From Pseudomonas pseudonitroreducens (GTDB taxonomy: Bacteria; Pseudomonadota; Gammaproteobacteria; Pseudomonadales; Pseudomonadaceae): a DNA stretch of 64,000 nucleotides. Both the position numbers and the translations under genes were made by a program. Each line of letters starts with the position of its first letter. Position 1 is the first letter of the stretch. The notes under the pieces are model-generated. The model saw nothing but the letters and a program-made list of their open reading frames with translations, was not told the DNA's origin and did no database searches. The DNA is taken from NCBI RefSeq assembly GCF_021603645.1, contig NZ_BQHJ01000015.1, positions 62,001 through 126,000 of the forward strand. The letters run 5' to 3'. This document shows positions 27,454 to 35,555 of the stretch, in pieces.

Positions 27454-27747
27454 ATGAAAAACCTGAAGACCTTCGTGACCGCCGTTGCCTTCTCCCTGGC
27501 CGGCGTGGCTGTCCATGCCAATGCAACCGAGGCGAGCTGCGCCCATGCGGCCACCTGTTTCCAGCTGACGCCCCTGGCCGAGCGGAGCGTGACGCCACAA
27601 CTGGCCGAAGATGGCTTCAGCCGGACACCCCTGGGCATGCGGGTAGATTCGCCAACGCCGGAACAGCAGCGGATTGCCGCCGACGGCTTCGGCAGGACGC
27701 CGCTGGGCAAGCGCGTTGCTGCAGCGCAGGAGTCGGGCGTGGCCTGA
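27454..27747 (+). CDS. Small exported protein with duplicated DGF.RTPLG.RV motif
   Basis: 97 residues from ATG 27454, preceded by GAGGA. Signal peptide through VAVHANATEA. The mature part has a Cys pair (SCAHAATC) and two copies of a short motif, EDGFSRTPLGMRV and ADGFGRTPLGKRV, 24 residues apart. A weaker third copy (LTPLAERSV) precedes them. No known domain. Located before the AraC gene but with its own spacing; function unknown. Confidence 0.65.
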   Translation: MKNLKTFVTAVAFSLAGVAVHANATEASCAHAATCFQLTPLAERSVTPQLAEDGFSRTPLGMRVDSPTPEQQRIAADGFGRTPLGKRVAAAQESGVA

Positions 27748-27827
27748 TGTCGGCCCGGCGAGGTGCATGCCCTGACGGCTGCGGTGAATGGTGGTGTGGA
27801 TGAACTGGCCCGGCGCGGAGGCGTTTG

Positions 27828-27833
27828 TATAAT
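27828..27833 (+). promoter_or_regulatory. Candidate -10 box of the GlxA-type regulator
   Basis: A consensus TATAAT preceded by TTTG. A transcript from ~27841 would give a ~92-nt leader to GTG 27933. Confidence 0.4.
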
Positions 27834-27932
27834 CCCTGCCAGAAGCGGCAGGTCGGCTCTGTGCCGGGCGGTCACACCGGTGGACGCCCGGCCGCGGCGA
27901 CTGCCGGCCAGCATTCGCAAGGGTACGCAACC

Positions 27933-28955
27933 GTGGAAAGAAGGCAGTTCAGCGAATCGATGCAGGGGCAGAACCTGCGTTTCGTCAGCGCGCGCAAGGG
28001 CGAGCCGCAGCGCCAGCACAAGGTCGGTTTCGTCCTGCTGGAGCACTTTTCGCTGCCAGCCTTCACCCAGGCGCTGGACACCCTGGTCACGGCCAACCTG
28101 ATCTGCGAAGAGGCATTCACCACGCGGACCTTCAGCCTCGATGGCGAGTCGGTCACCAGCGACCTCGGATTGCTGATCTGCCCGGCGGCCGCACTGCAGG
28201 GCAAGGACCTGGACATGGACTTGCTGGTGGTCTGCGGTGGTCTGCGCACGCCGCTCAGGGACATGCCGGCTCTCAGCCGCCTGCTGCAGCTCGCCGACGA
28301 GCGCGGCATCGCCTTGGCCGGTCTGTGGAACGGTGCCTGGTTCCTCGGCAAGGCCGGCCTGCTGGATGGCTACCAGTGCGCGGTGCATCCGGAGAATCGT
28401 GCGGCATTGGCGGAGGTCGCGCCGCACTGCGTGGTCACTGCCGAAAGCTACATCCTCGAGCGCAACCGCCTGACCGCCGGCAGCCCGACCGGCGCCTTCA
28501 ACCTGGTGCTGGAGTGGATTCACAGCCTGCACGGCCGCGAGCTGGTCGAAGGCATCGTCGACATTCTTGCCTTCGAGGAATCGCGCTACCGCCGGACTCG
28601 CCCGGCGCTGCACGAAAAGATGACCGAGCCGCTGCGCGAGGTGCTCAACCTGATGAGCGCGAACATCGAGGAGCCGCTGAGCACCGACCAGTTGTCCGCC
28701 TACGTGGGCCGCTCCAAACGCCAGCTCGAGCGGCTGTTCCAGGAGCAGCTGGGCACCTCGCCGGTACGCTACTACCTGGAGCTGCGCATCACCGAGAGCC
28801 GGCGCCTGCTGCAGCACTCGGACCTGTCGCTGGTGGAGGTGGCGCTGGCTTGCGGCTTCGTCTCGCCCAGCCATTTCAGCAAGTGCTACACCTCGTTCTT
28901 CGGCCATTCGCCGTCGAAGGAAGTGCGCCTGGGCTGCGTACGTTCCGCCAGATAG
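27933..28955 (+). CDS. GlxA-family transcriptional regulator (DJ-1/PfpI-like + AraC HTH)
   Basis: About 340 residues from GTG 27933 (AAGGGT upstream); ATG 27960 is an alternative. N-terminal DJ-1/PfpI-type amidotransferase-like domain (KVGFVLLEHFSLPAFTQALD ... LAGLWNGAWFLGKAGLLDG) without the canonical nucleophile cysteine, and a C-terminal AraC double HTH (STDQLSAYVGRSKRQLERLF, LVEVALACGFVSPSHFSKCY). This architecture is that of GbdR, CdhR and ArgR regulators of amine or amino-acid catabolism. Target unknown. Confidence 0.88.
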   Translation: MERRQFSESMQGQNLRFVSARKGEPQRQHKVGFVLLEHFSLPAFTQALDTLVTANLICEEAFTTRTFSLDGESVTSDLGLLICPAAALQGKDLDMDLLVVCGGLRTPLRDMPALSRLLQLADERGIALAGLWNGAWFLGKAGLLDGYQCAVHPENRAALAEVAPHCVVTAESYILERNRLTAGSPTGAFNLVLEWIHSLHGRELVEGIVDILAFEESRYRRTRPALHEKMTEPLREVLNLMSANIEEPLSTDQLSAYVGRSKRQLERLFQEQLGTSPVRYYLELRITESRRLLQHSDLSLVEVALACGFVSPSHFSKCYTSFFGHSPSKEVRLGCVRSAR

Positions 28956-29071
28956 CGCGGGTGCCCGGTGCGTCGGTCTGCGTGCCCGCAGTGCCTTGCC
29001 GGTGGTGTTCCCCGGGTGGGTCGGCTGGTTAACTGGCCGGACGTGCGAAGAACAAGAGCGAGGAACAGGAC

Positions 29072-29995
29072 GTGATCTTTCTTTACAACGCCGAACCCGA
29101 ACACGCGGACCAGTGGCGTGCCCTGCTGGCCGCCCAGGTACCGGACCTGGAGTTCGTCGAAGGCTTCGAATCGGTCGACCCGGCGCGTGTCACTTACCTG
29201 CTGACCTGGAAAGCGGTCGCCGATATCGAGCGTTATACCAGCCTGCGTGTGTTGTTCGCGGCGGGCGCCGGGGTGGACCAGTTCGACCTGTCGAAGATTC
29301 CCGAATCGGTGGCGCTGGTGCGCATGGTCGACGACTCCCTGGCGGACATCATGGCCGAGTTCGTGGTGATGTCCGCGCTGGCGCTGCACCGCGAGATGCC
29401 GGCCTACCGCGTGGCGCAGGCCGCCCAGGTGTGGGAGCCGCTGAGCATCCTCCCGGCCGCGACCAGTCGGGTCGGCGTGATGGGCCTTGGCCAACTGGGC
29501 CAGGCCTGCCTGGCGCAACTGCGCCACCTGAAGTTCCAGCTGCTGGGCTGGAACCGTTCCGCGCGACAGATCGACGGCGTGACGACCTACACCGGTCCCG
29601 GGGAGCTGGCGAGCTTCCTGTCCCAGTGCGACATCCTGGTCAACCTGCTGCCGCTGACCGACAGCACGCGCGGCATCCTCAACCGCGAGACGCTGGCGCA
29701 GTTGCCCAGGGGCGCGGGGCTGGTCAATGTCGGCCGCGGCGAGCACGTGGTGGAAGCCGACCTGCTCGCCGCGCTGGATGCGGGGCAGGTGGGGGCGGCG
29801 ATCCTCGACGTGTTCCAGCAGGAACCGTTGCCGCAGGCGCATCCGCTGTGGTCGCACCCGCTGGTGTGGGTCACGCCGCACATTGCCAGCACCATGCAGG
29901 TGGAAGGCGGTGCAGCGGTGGTGGCGAAGAATATCCTGCGTGACCTCGAAGGCGCCGAACTGCTGCATACCGTGGACCGGCAGGCGGGCTACTGA
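29072..29995 (+). CDS. D-isomer-specific 2-hydroxyacid dehydrogenase (GhrA-like)
   Basis: 307 residues from GTG 29072 with GAGGA upstream. NAD(P) motif GVMGLGQLGQACL at ~134, then catalytic Arg in NVGRGEHVVEADLL (~225), Glu in FQQEPLPQ (~254) and His in VTPHIAST (~272). Resembles glyoxylate/hydroxypyruvate reductase A. Reduces 2-keto acids to D-2-hydroxy acids. Stands alone after the GlxA-type regulator. Confidence 0.9.
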   Translation: MIFLYNAEPEHADQWRALLAAQVPDLEFVEGFESVDPARVTYLLTWKAVADIERYTSLRVLFAAGAGVDQFDLSKIPESVALVRMVDDSLADIMAEFVVMSALALHREMPAYRVAQAAQVWEPLSILPAATSRVGVMGLGQLGQACLAQLRHLKFQLLGWNRSARQIDGVTTYTGPGELASFLSQCDILVNLLPLTDSTRGILNRETLAQLPRGAGLVNVGRGEHVVEADLLAALDAGQVGAAILDVFQQEPLPQAHPLWSHPLVWVTPHIASTMQVEGGAAVVAKNILRDLEGAELLHTVDRQAGY

Positions 29996-30095
29996 GGCGT
30001 TTGGCTTATCACTGAAATAGCCGGCGCAAGCTGTTTGTCCGGATCGGCACTTTCGATACTGGCGGCTCCCAACCGCTGTTCAGGAAGTGCCGTTC

Positions 30096-30221
30096 ATGGA
30101 TCACGAACCGATCGAAGCCGGCGATTTCGCCTTCATCCACTTCGCTGCCGTTGCCTGGTGCGGCGCACTGATCGCCGCCCTGGCGCTGCTCCTGGCGCGG
30201 CTGGGCGTGCTCCTGCACTGA
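30096..30221 (+). CDS. 41-residue single-span membrane peptide
   Basis: A short frame from ATG 30096 to TGA 30219-30221, with AGGAAG at 30082-30087, ~9 bp before the ATG. It encodes an acidic N terminus (MDHEPIEAGDF) followed by one hydrophobic helix (AAVAWCGALIAALALLLARL). The RBS, the sharp hydrophobic helix and the third-position GC bias support it as a real gene. Function unknown. Confidence 0.5.
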   Translation: MDHEPIEAGDFAFIHFAAVAWCGALIAALALLLARLGVLLH

Positions 30222-30224
30222 GGC

Positions 30225-31067
30225 TCAGGTGCTGACGGCCTGGCTCAGTGCGTCGATCAGCGCGCGCGTCTGCGCGTCACGCTGGGCGCAATAGAGCACC
30301 ACATCGCGGGGTGGCAATTCAGGCAGGCCGAGGCGCTCGCGCACATCGACGCAGCCCGCCGGCGCCATGCGCTCGACCATCGCGCCAATGCCGATACCGG
30401 CCGACACCGCCGCTCCTATGGCAAGAATGCCCGAGCCGACGAAGGCTTCGCGCCAGTTGCGGTTCTGCCCCTGCAGCGCGCTGCTGACCATGCTGCGCAT
30501 GCCGCAGGGCGCCGGCTGGATCGCCAGTGGCAGCGGCGCGCCAGCCTCCAGCTCGAACGACTTGGCAGCCATCCAGCCGAAGCGTGCGCTGCCGATCAGC
30601 TCGCCGTCCTGGCGGCGGTTGTCGTGGCGCAGGATCAGCGCAATATCCAGTGCGCCTTCCTCGTAGCTCTCGAGCATCTGCCGTGAAGTGCCCAGGCTGA
30701 AGGCCACGATCACTTGCGGATCGGCCTGGGCCAGACGCCTGAGCCAGTGGCTCAGGTCTGCGCCGAGGATGTGGTGGCTCACGCCGATGCGCAGGGTCCG
30801 TCGTGGCGTGTCGAAGCAGCGCAGTGTTTCGTCGTAGCTCTGCAGCAGGTGGCGGGCGCTGGCGAGGAATACTGAACCGTGGGCGGACAGGGTGACGCGG
30901 CGAGGGGTGCGCGCCAGCAGGGCGCGGTCGAGGGTTTCCTCCAGGCGCTTGATCTTCAGGCTGATGGCGGCCTGGGTCGTGCCGGTAACCTCGGCGGCGC
31001 GGGTGAAGCTCTTCAGGTCGGCGACCAGCACAAAAGCGCGGATGGCCTCTATATCGGGGGTTTTCAT
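30225..31067 (-). CDS. LysR family transcriptional regulator
   Basis: 280 residues from ATG 31067. HTH at 1-60 (DIEAIRAFVLVADLKSFTRAAEV ... AAISLKIKRLEETLDRALLART) and LysR effector domain. Divergent from the DinB-type gene, with ~106 bp between. The targets cannot be told. Confidence 0.9.
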   Translation of the reverse strand: MKTPDIEAIRAFVLVADLKSFTRAAEVTGTTQAAISLKIKRLEETLDRALLARTPRRVTLSAHGSVFLASARHLLQSYDETLRCFDTPRRTLRIGVSHHILGADLSHWLRRLAQADPQVIVAFSLGTSRQMLESYEEGALDIALILRHDNRRQDGELIGSARFGWMAAKSFELEAGAPLPLAIQPAPCGMRSMVSSALQGQNRNWREAFVGSGILAIGAAVSAGIGIGAMVERMAPAGCVDVRERLGLPELPPRDVVLYCAQRDAQTRALIDALSQAVST

Positions 31068-31173
31068 GGCAGCGAAGCGTCCTTGGGGCTGCTGCCAGTC
31101 TGGCAGCTGGGCGGGCACAACCCAAGCCCCGGATGCGCTACAGTGCCGCCTTCGAGACTGACAAGGAGCTGCG

Positions 31174-31665
31174 ATGCTGACCCAGGCCTTCGCCTACAAA
31201 TGCTGGTCGGACCGCCGGACACTGGACGCCGTCGCCCTGATCGACCGCGAGCGCTTTCCCGCCGAGCACGCCTTCGCTCTGCAGCAGCTCAATCACATGG
31301 CCATCGTCGAGGAGCTGTTCCGCGCACGGCTGAACGGTGAAGCGGACCCGCACCCGGCGACCAACAGCGCGACGCTGCCCGGTTACGACGAGCTGCGCGA
31401 GCGCCTGCTGAGCTCCGCCCAGTGGTACGTCGAGCAGCTCGCCGCGCTGACCCCGGAGCAGGGACGTGAAGTCATTCGCTTCCGTTTCACCGACGGCCGC
31501 AGTGGCAGCCTGACTCGCGAAGAGATGTTCTTCCACATCCTCAACCACGCGACCTACCACCGCGGCTCCATCGCCCGCGCGCTGGACCAGGCTGGCGTGG
31601 CGCACCCGGCCGACACCTACACGGTATTCGTGCACGCCACGCAACCGCAGCGCCGCGAGAGCTGA
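31174..31665 (+). CDS. DinB family protein
   Basis: 163 residues. Four-helix DinB-like fold with the three metal-binding histidines probably at LNHMAIVEE (~41) and HILNHATYHRGS (~124-132). The family includes thiol-dependent transferases and damage-inducible proteins. AAGGAG precedes the ATG. Convergent with the siderophore ATPase gene, four bases apart. Confidence 0.85.
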   Translation: MLTQAFAYKCWSDRRTLDAVALIDRERFPAEHAFALQQLNHMAIVEELFRARLNGEADPHPATNSATLPGYDELRERLLSSAQWYVEQLAALTPEQGREVIRFRFTDGRSGSLTREEMFFHILNHATYHRGSIARALDQAGVAHPADTYTVFVHATQPQRRES

Positions 31666-31669
31666 GGAC

Positions 31670-32449
31670 TCAGCAGGCCACCTCGTCGATGATGATCTGC
31701 AGCGTCTGCCGCGAGCAGCGTTCGACCCGCGCCCGGACGCCGTAGACCTCGCCGAACAACGCTGGCGTCAGGATGCTTTCGGCATCGCCGGCGGCCACCA
31801 AGCGGCCCCGGTGCAGCACCGCCAACTGATCGGCGTAACGCGCGGCGAGGCCGATGTCGTGGAGCACGGCGATGGCGATCAGGCCGTGCTGGCGCACTTC
31901 TTCCTGCACGCATTGCATGACCCGCAGCTGATAGTTGAGGTCCAGCGCGCTGGTCGGTTCGTCCAGCAGCAATACCTGTGGGCGCTGTGCCAGCAACTGG
32001 GCCAGGCTGACCATCTGCCGCTGGCCGCCGGAGAGACGGTCCAGGCGCTGGTCGCGCAGGTGCAGGATGCCGACCCGGCGCAGCGCTTCGAGGGCAGCGG
32101 CCAGCGGGTCGGCGCGGCGCAGATCGGTGTCGAAGGGGTTGACCCGCAGGCTGGCCAGCAGCGCATCGAGTACGCTCAGGGCGATGCCGCCGGGCAGGTG
32201 CTGCGGCATGTAGGCGATGCGCCGGCTGCGTTCGCCGACCGACAGCGATGTCAGGGATTGGCCGTCGAGACTCAGCTCACCGCGTACGCTCTCCAGGCCC
32301 GCGAGACCGCGCAGGAGGGTCGACTTGCCGGCGCCGTTGGGGCCGATCAGTGCGGTGAGGGTGCCGCGTTTCAGTTCCGGCAAGGTCACCTCGTGGACCA
32401 CCGCATGGCGGCGGTAGGCGACCGTCAGGTTCTGCGCAAGCAAGCTCAT
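31670..32449 (-). CDS. Iron-siderophore ABC transporter ATPase (FecE-like)
   Basis: 259 residues from ATG 32449, overlapping the permease stop (ATGA). Walker A GPNGAGKS at ~37, signature LSGGQRQ, Walker B VLLLDEPTSALD and switch His in VLHDIG. Energises iron-chelate uptake with the permease and binding protein upstream in the same operon. Confidence 0.93.
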   Translation of the reverse strand: MSLLAQNLTVAYRRHAVVHEVTLPELKRGTLTALIGPNGAGKSTLLRGLAGLESVRGELSLDGQSLTSLSVGERSRRIAYMPQHLPGGIALSVLDALLASLRVNPFDTDLRRADPLAAALEALRRVGILHLRDQRLDRLSGGQRQMVSLAQLLAQRPQVLLLDEPTSALDLNYQLRVMQCVQEEVRQHGLIAIAVLHDIGLAARYADQLAVLHRGRLVAAGDAESILTPALFGEVYGVRARVERCSRQTLQIIIDEVAC

Positions 32450-33510
32450 GCGTGGCGTCCTCCGCGGCAGACCAGCACGACGAACACCGGCACGCCGACC
32501 AGTGCAGTGACGATGCCCACCGGTACGATCAGCCCCGGCATCAGCAACTTGCTCGCCACCGACGACAGCGACAGCAGCAGCGCACCGACCAGGGCGCTGG
32601 CCGGCAGGTAGAAACGCTGGTCCTCGCCGATCAGCAGCCGCGCGATGTGCGGGCCGACCAGACCGATGAAGCCGATGGTGCCAACGAAAGCCACCGCGCA
32701 GGCTGACAGCAGGCAGATGCGCAGCAGGGCAAAACGGCGCAGGCGGCGCACGTCCACACCCAGGCTGCGGGCGCGGTCCTCGCCCATGCGCAGCACGGTG
32801 AGCTTCGACGCGGCAGCCTGGGAGAAGGGCAGGCACAGGGCGAGCACCAGCGCCAGCGCGCCGGCCTTGTGCCAGTCGGCGCGGGCGAGGCTGCCGAGGG
32901 TCCAGAACACCAGCTGTTGCAGCACGTCCTCGCTGGCCATCATCTGCAGCAGCGCCACCGCCGCGTTGCAGCTGAACACCAGAGCGATGCCGAACAGCAC
33001 CAGGCTTTCCACGCCGCCACCGCGCAGGCGCGAGAGCCCTTGCAGCAGGACCAGCGACAGGCAGGCGAAAACGAAGGCGGCCAATGAGACGGCCGTGTTG
33101 GCCGACAGCCAGGCGTTGCCCAGGTGGAAAAAGATTGCCAGGGATGCGCCCAGCGCAGCCGAAGACGACACGCCGAGGGTGAAGGGGCTGGCCAGCGGGT
33201 TGTCGAGGATGGTCTGCATCTCCGCGCCGGCCAGCGCCAGCGCACCGCCCACCAGTAGCGCCATCACCGCGTAGGGCAGGCGCACATTCCAGATGATCAC
33301 TCGCTGGCTCGGCTCCAGCTCAGCCGGATGCAGCAGGCCGTGGAACAGCGCGGAAGGCGTCAACCCGGACGGCCCGCTGAGCAGGTCCCAGGCCAGGGAA
33401 CCCAGCAGCAGGGCGAGCAGGACGACCAGCACCGCCCCGCGGCGGCGCAGTTGCAGCCGGCGCTCGTGGCGCGCCAGCTGCAGGTCGATCGTGTCCACGG
33501 CGGCGTTCAT
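32446..33510 (-). CDS. Iron-siderophore ABC transporter permease (FecCD/BtuC type)
   Basis: 354 residues with about ten membrane spans and FecCD-family blocks (RLPYAVMALLVGGALALAGAEMQ near residue 80, NPLASPFTLGVSSSAALGAS, GTIGFIGLVGPHIARLL near residue 285). A single permease gene is present, so it probably works as a homodimer, as BtuC does. It overlaps both neighbours by four bases, showing a tight operon. Confidence 0.93.
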   Translation of the reverse strand: MNAAVDTIDLQLARHERRLQLRRRGAVLVVLLALLLGSLAWDLLSGPSGLTPSALFHGLLHPAELEPSQRVIIWNVRLPYAVMALLVGGALALAGAEMQTILDNPLASPFTLGVSSSAALGASLAIFFHLGNAWLSANTAVSLAAFVFACLSLVLLQGLSRLRGGGVESLVLFGIALVFSCNAAVALLQMMASEDVLQQLVFWTLGSLARADWHKAGALALVLALCLPFSQAAASKLTVLRMGEDRARSLGVDVRRLRRFALLRICLLSACAVAFVGTIGFIGLVGPHIARLLIGEDQRFYLPASALVGALLLSLSSVASKLLMPGLIVPVGIVTALVGVPVFVVLVCRGGRHA

Positions 33511-34643
33511 TCCGGCTGGCCGGCATCGACCCAGTAGGTGCCGTCCAGGCCGATGCGCAGGAAGTCCTGGTTGATCTGTGCCTGGGTCTGCGCCGGGTCG
33601 AGGTCGGCGAAGCGTTCGGGATGCACCCAGCGCGCCATGGCCTCGATGGCGAGGATGTTGAACGGCGAGTTGTAGAAGTCGTGCCAGAGGCCGTGGGCCT
33701 TGCCGTTGCGGATGGCGTCGAGGCTGGCGAACTCGGGGCGCTGCAGGACCTTGCCCAGGCTTTCGCGGGCCTGTTGCTGGCTGACGCCGGCGCCGAGGAT
33801 CAGCCCCGGCTGGCGGTTGCCGGTGGCGATGTACAGGTCCGGTTTCGCCGACAGTGCGTATTCCACGCTGATGTCGCCCAGCGCGCCGGGCACCACGCCG
33901 GCGGCGATGTTGCGCCCGCCGACGGTGTCGATCACGCTGCCCAGGCCGCTCTTGCCGGTGGTGTGCCCCGGCGCCTGCCAGACGCCCGCCAGCAGTTCGA
34001 GGAACACGCTCGGCTTGTGCGCGTCATCCAGCCCGGCCACGCCATCGCGGATGCGCTGGAGGTGGGCGTCGTAGAACTTCAGGTACTGGTCCGCCTCGGC
34101 CTGGCGACCGAGCGCCGCGCCCAGCGCGGTGAGACTGGTGCGCACGCCCTCGATGGGGTGCACGCGGAAGTCGACGAACAGCACCGGGACGCCGGCGGCG
34201 GCGAGGATATCGGCGATCGGGCTGTGCTGGGTCGGACCTTCGCCGGCGATGCTGAACACCGCGAGGTCCGGCTTCAGCGCGAGGATCTGCTCGGCGCTGA
34301 CGCTCTGCTCCGAGGCCTGGCCGATCAGCGGGATCTGCTGCACCTGGGGGAAGCGCTGGGCGTAGACGTCGAAGGTGTGCGGGTCGAGCAGACGCACGTC
34401 GTTCTGCCAGCCGACCACGCGCTGGAAGGGGTTGTCGCGGTCGAGCAGGGCGAGGGCGAAGAACAGGCGGCCTTCACCCAGCACGACGCGCTGGGCATTG
34501 CCACTGACCTCGACCTTGCGCCCGAGCACGTCGGTGACGCTCAGCGCTTCGGCGGGCACGGCGAGGCCGAGCCAGCCCAGGCAGAGCAGGGCGAGGGTGG
34601 CGAGGGAACGGAGCAGACGGGAGCGGGACGACAGGAAGGGCAT
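33507..34643 (-). CDS. Periplasmic iron-siderophore binding protein
   Basis: 378 residues from ATG 34643. ATG 34661 is in frame but has no RBS, and 34643 places the upstream operator at exactly the spacing seen before the TonB gene. Signal peptide (LATLALLCLGWLGLAVPAEAL) and class III (BtuF/FepB-like) binding-protein fold (TDVLGRKVEVSGNAQRVV, LALKPDLAVF, DTVGGRNIAAGVV). Delivers the ferric chelate to the permease. First gene of the operon, expected to be iron regulated. Confidence 0.92.
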   Translation of the reverse strand: MPFLSSRSRLLRSLATLALLCLGWLGLAVPAEALSVTDVLGRKVEVSGNAQRVVLGEGRLFFALALLDRDNPFQRVVGWQNDVRLLDPHTFDVYAQRFPQVQQIPLIGQASEQSVSAEQILALKPDLAVFSIAGEGPTQHSPIADILAAAGVPVLFVDFRVHPIEGVRTSLTALGAALGRQAEADQYLKFYDAHLQRIRDGVAGLDDAHKPSVFLELLAGVWQAPGHTTGKSGLGSVIDTVGGRNIAAGVVPGALGDISVEYALSAKPDLYIATGNRQPGLILGAGVSQQQARESLGKVLQRPEFASLDAIRNGKAHGLWHDFYNSPFNILAIEAMARWVHPERFADLDPAQTQAQINQDFLRIGLDGTYWVDAGQPE

Positions 34644-34665
34644 GCGGAACGACCTGGGCATGAAG

Positions 34666-34684
34666 TAGAATTAATCGCATTTGC
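34666..34684. promoter_or_regulatory. Candidate Fur box upstream of the siderophore ABC operon
   Basis: TAGAATTAATCGCATTTGC, 23 bp before the binding-protein start. It shares AAT.A.TCGCATTTGC with the reverse complement of the element before the TonB receptor. The fit to the Fur consensus is partial. Confidence 0.4.
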
Positions 34685-34722
34685 AATCCACTCTACCGCT
34701 GCCGCCGCGGGCGAGCCGGGCG

Positions 34723-34776
34723 GCAATGTATCGGATCGGCGTGAAATCCCGCGCCACAACAATCCATTACATTTGC
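34723..34776. promoter_or_regulatory. Composite operator shared with the TonB receptor promoter (copy 1)
   Basis: GCAATGTATCG at 34723-34733 and the 21-bp element at 34756-34776 (ACAACAATCCATTACATTTG + C) in the divergent region between the ABC operon and the two-component genes. The 21-bp block and the 31-bp offset between its start and AATGTATCG recur exactly at 40.4 kb. The ATGTA and TACATTT arms form an inverted repeat. Confidence 0.65.
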
Positions 34777-34832
34777 GCCGTGCAACCCGTGTCGCCAGCC
34801 CGTACCGATAGCGCCCCGCCGCGAGTTTTCCG

Positions 34833-35555
34833 ATGTCCAGGCCAGACCACATCCTCGTCGTCGACGACGACCCCGAGATCCGCCAGTTGCTGGCCGACTA
34901 CCTCAAGGGCATGGGCTACCAGGTGTCCGCCGCCGCCGATGGCCGCGAGATGCAGCGCCAGCTGCAAGTGCAGCCGGTAGACCTGGTGGTGCTCGACCTG
35001 ATGCTGCCCGGCGAGGACGGCCTGACCCTGTGCCGCGACCTGCGCGCGCGCAGCGACGTGCCGGTGATCATGCTCACCGCGCGGGGCACGCTGATCGACC
35101 GCATCATCGGCCTGGAGATGGGTGCCGACGACTACCTGCCCAAGCCCTTTGACCCGCGCGAATTGCTGGCGCGGATCAAGGTGGTGCTGCGCCGGGTACA
35201 GAGCTTCCCGCAGCGCGCCCAGGTGGATGAAGCAGCGACCATGCGCTTCGCCGGCTGGGAGCTGGACACCCGTGCCCGCCACCTGCGTTCGCCCGCCGGG
35301 CTCAGCATTGCCCTGGCCGGCTCGGACTTCCGCCTGCTGCGCCTGCTGCTGCAGCACCCCAATCGGCCATTGAGCCGGGATTTCCTGCTGCGCCAGGTGT
35401 TCGACAAGGAGCGCCTGCCGTTCGACCGCGCCATCGACGTCTGCGTCAGCCGCCTGCGCCAGCACCTGGAAGATGATCCAAAGTCGCCCCGGCTGATCCG
35501 CACCGTGCGCAACCAGGGCTACGTGCTGACCGCCGACGACGTGGTCAGCGCCTGA
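34833..35555 (+). CDS. OmpR/PhoB family response regulator
   Basis: 240 residues. Receiver domain with acidic pocket VDDD and phospho-acceptor Asp55 in VVLDLMLPGEDG, switch Thr in MLTA and Lys in PKPF. C-terminal winged helix (SDFRLLRLLLQHPNRPLSRDFL ... DVCVSRLRQHLEDDPKSPRLIRTVRNQGY). The context (siderophore ABC on one side, TonB receptor beyond) resembles PfeR/PirR regulation of catecholate uptake. It starts 57 bp from the composite operator, so autoregulation is likely. Confidence 0.93.
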   Translation: MSRPDHILVVDDDPEIRQLLADYLKGMGYQVSAAADGREMQRQLQVQPVDLVVLDLMLPGEDGLTLCRDLRARSDVPVIMLTARGTLIDRIIGLEMGADDYLPKPFDPRELLARIKVVLRRVQSFPQRAQVDEAATMRFAGWELDTRARHLRSPAGLSIALAGSDFRLLRLLLQHPNRPLSRDFLLRQVFDKERLPFDRAIDVCVSRLRQHLEDDPKSPRLIRTVRNQGYVLTADDVVSA

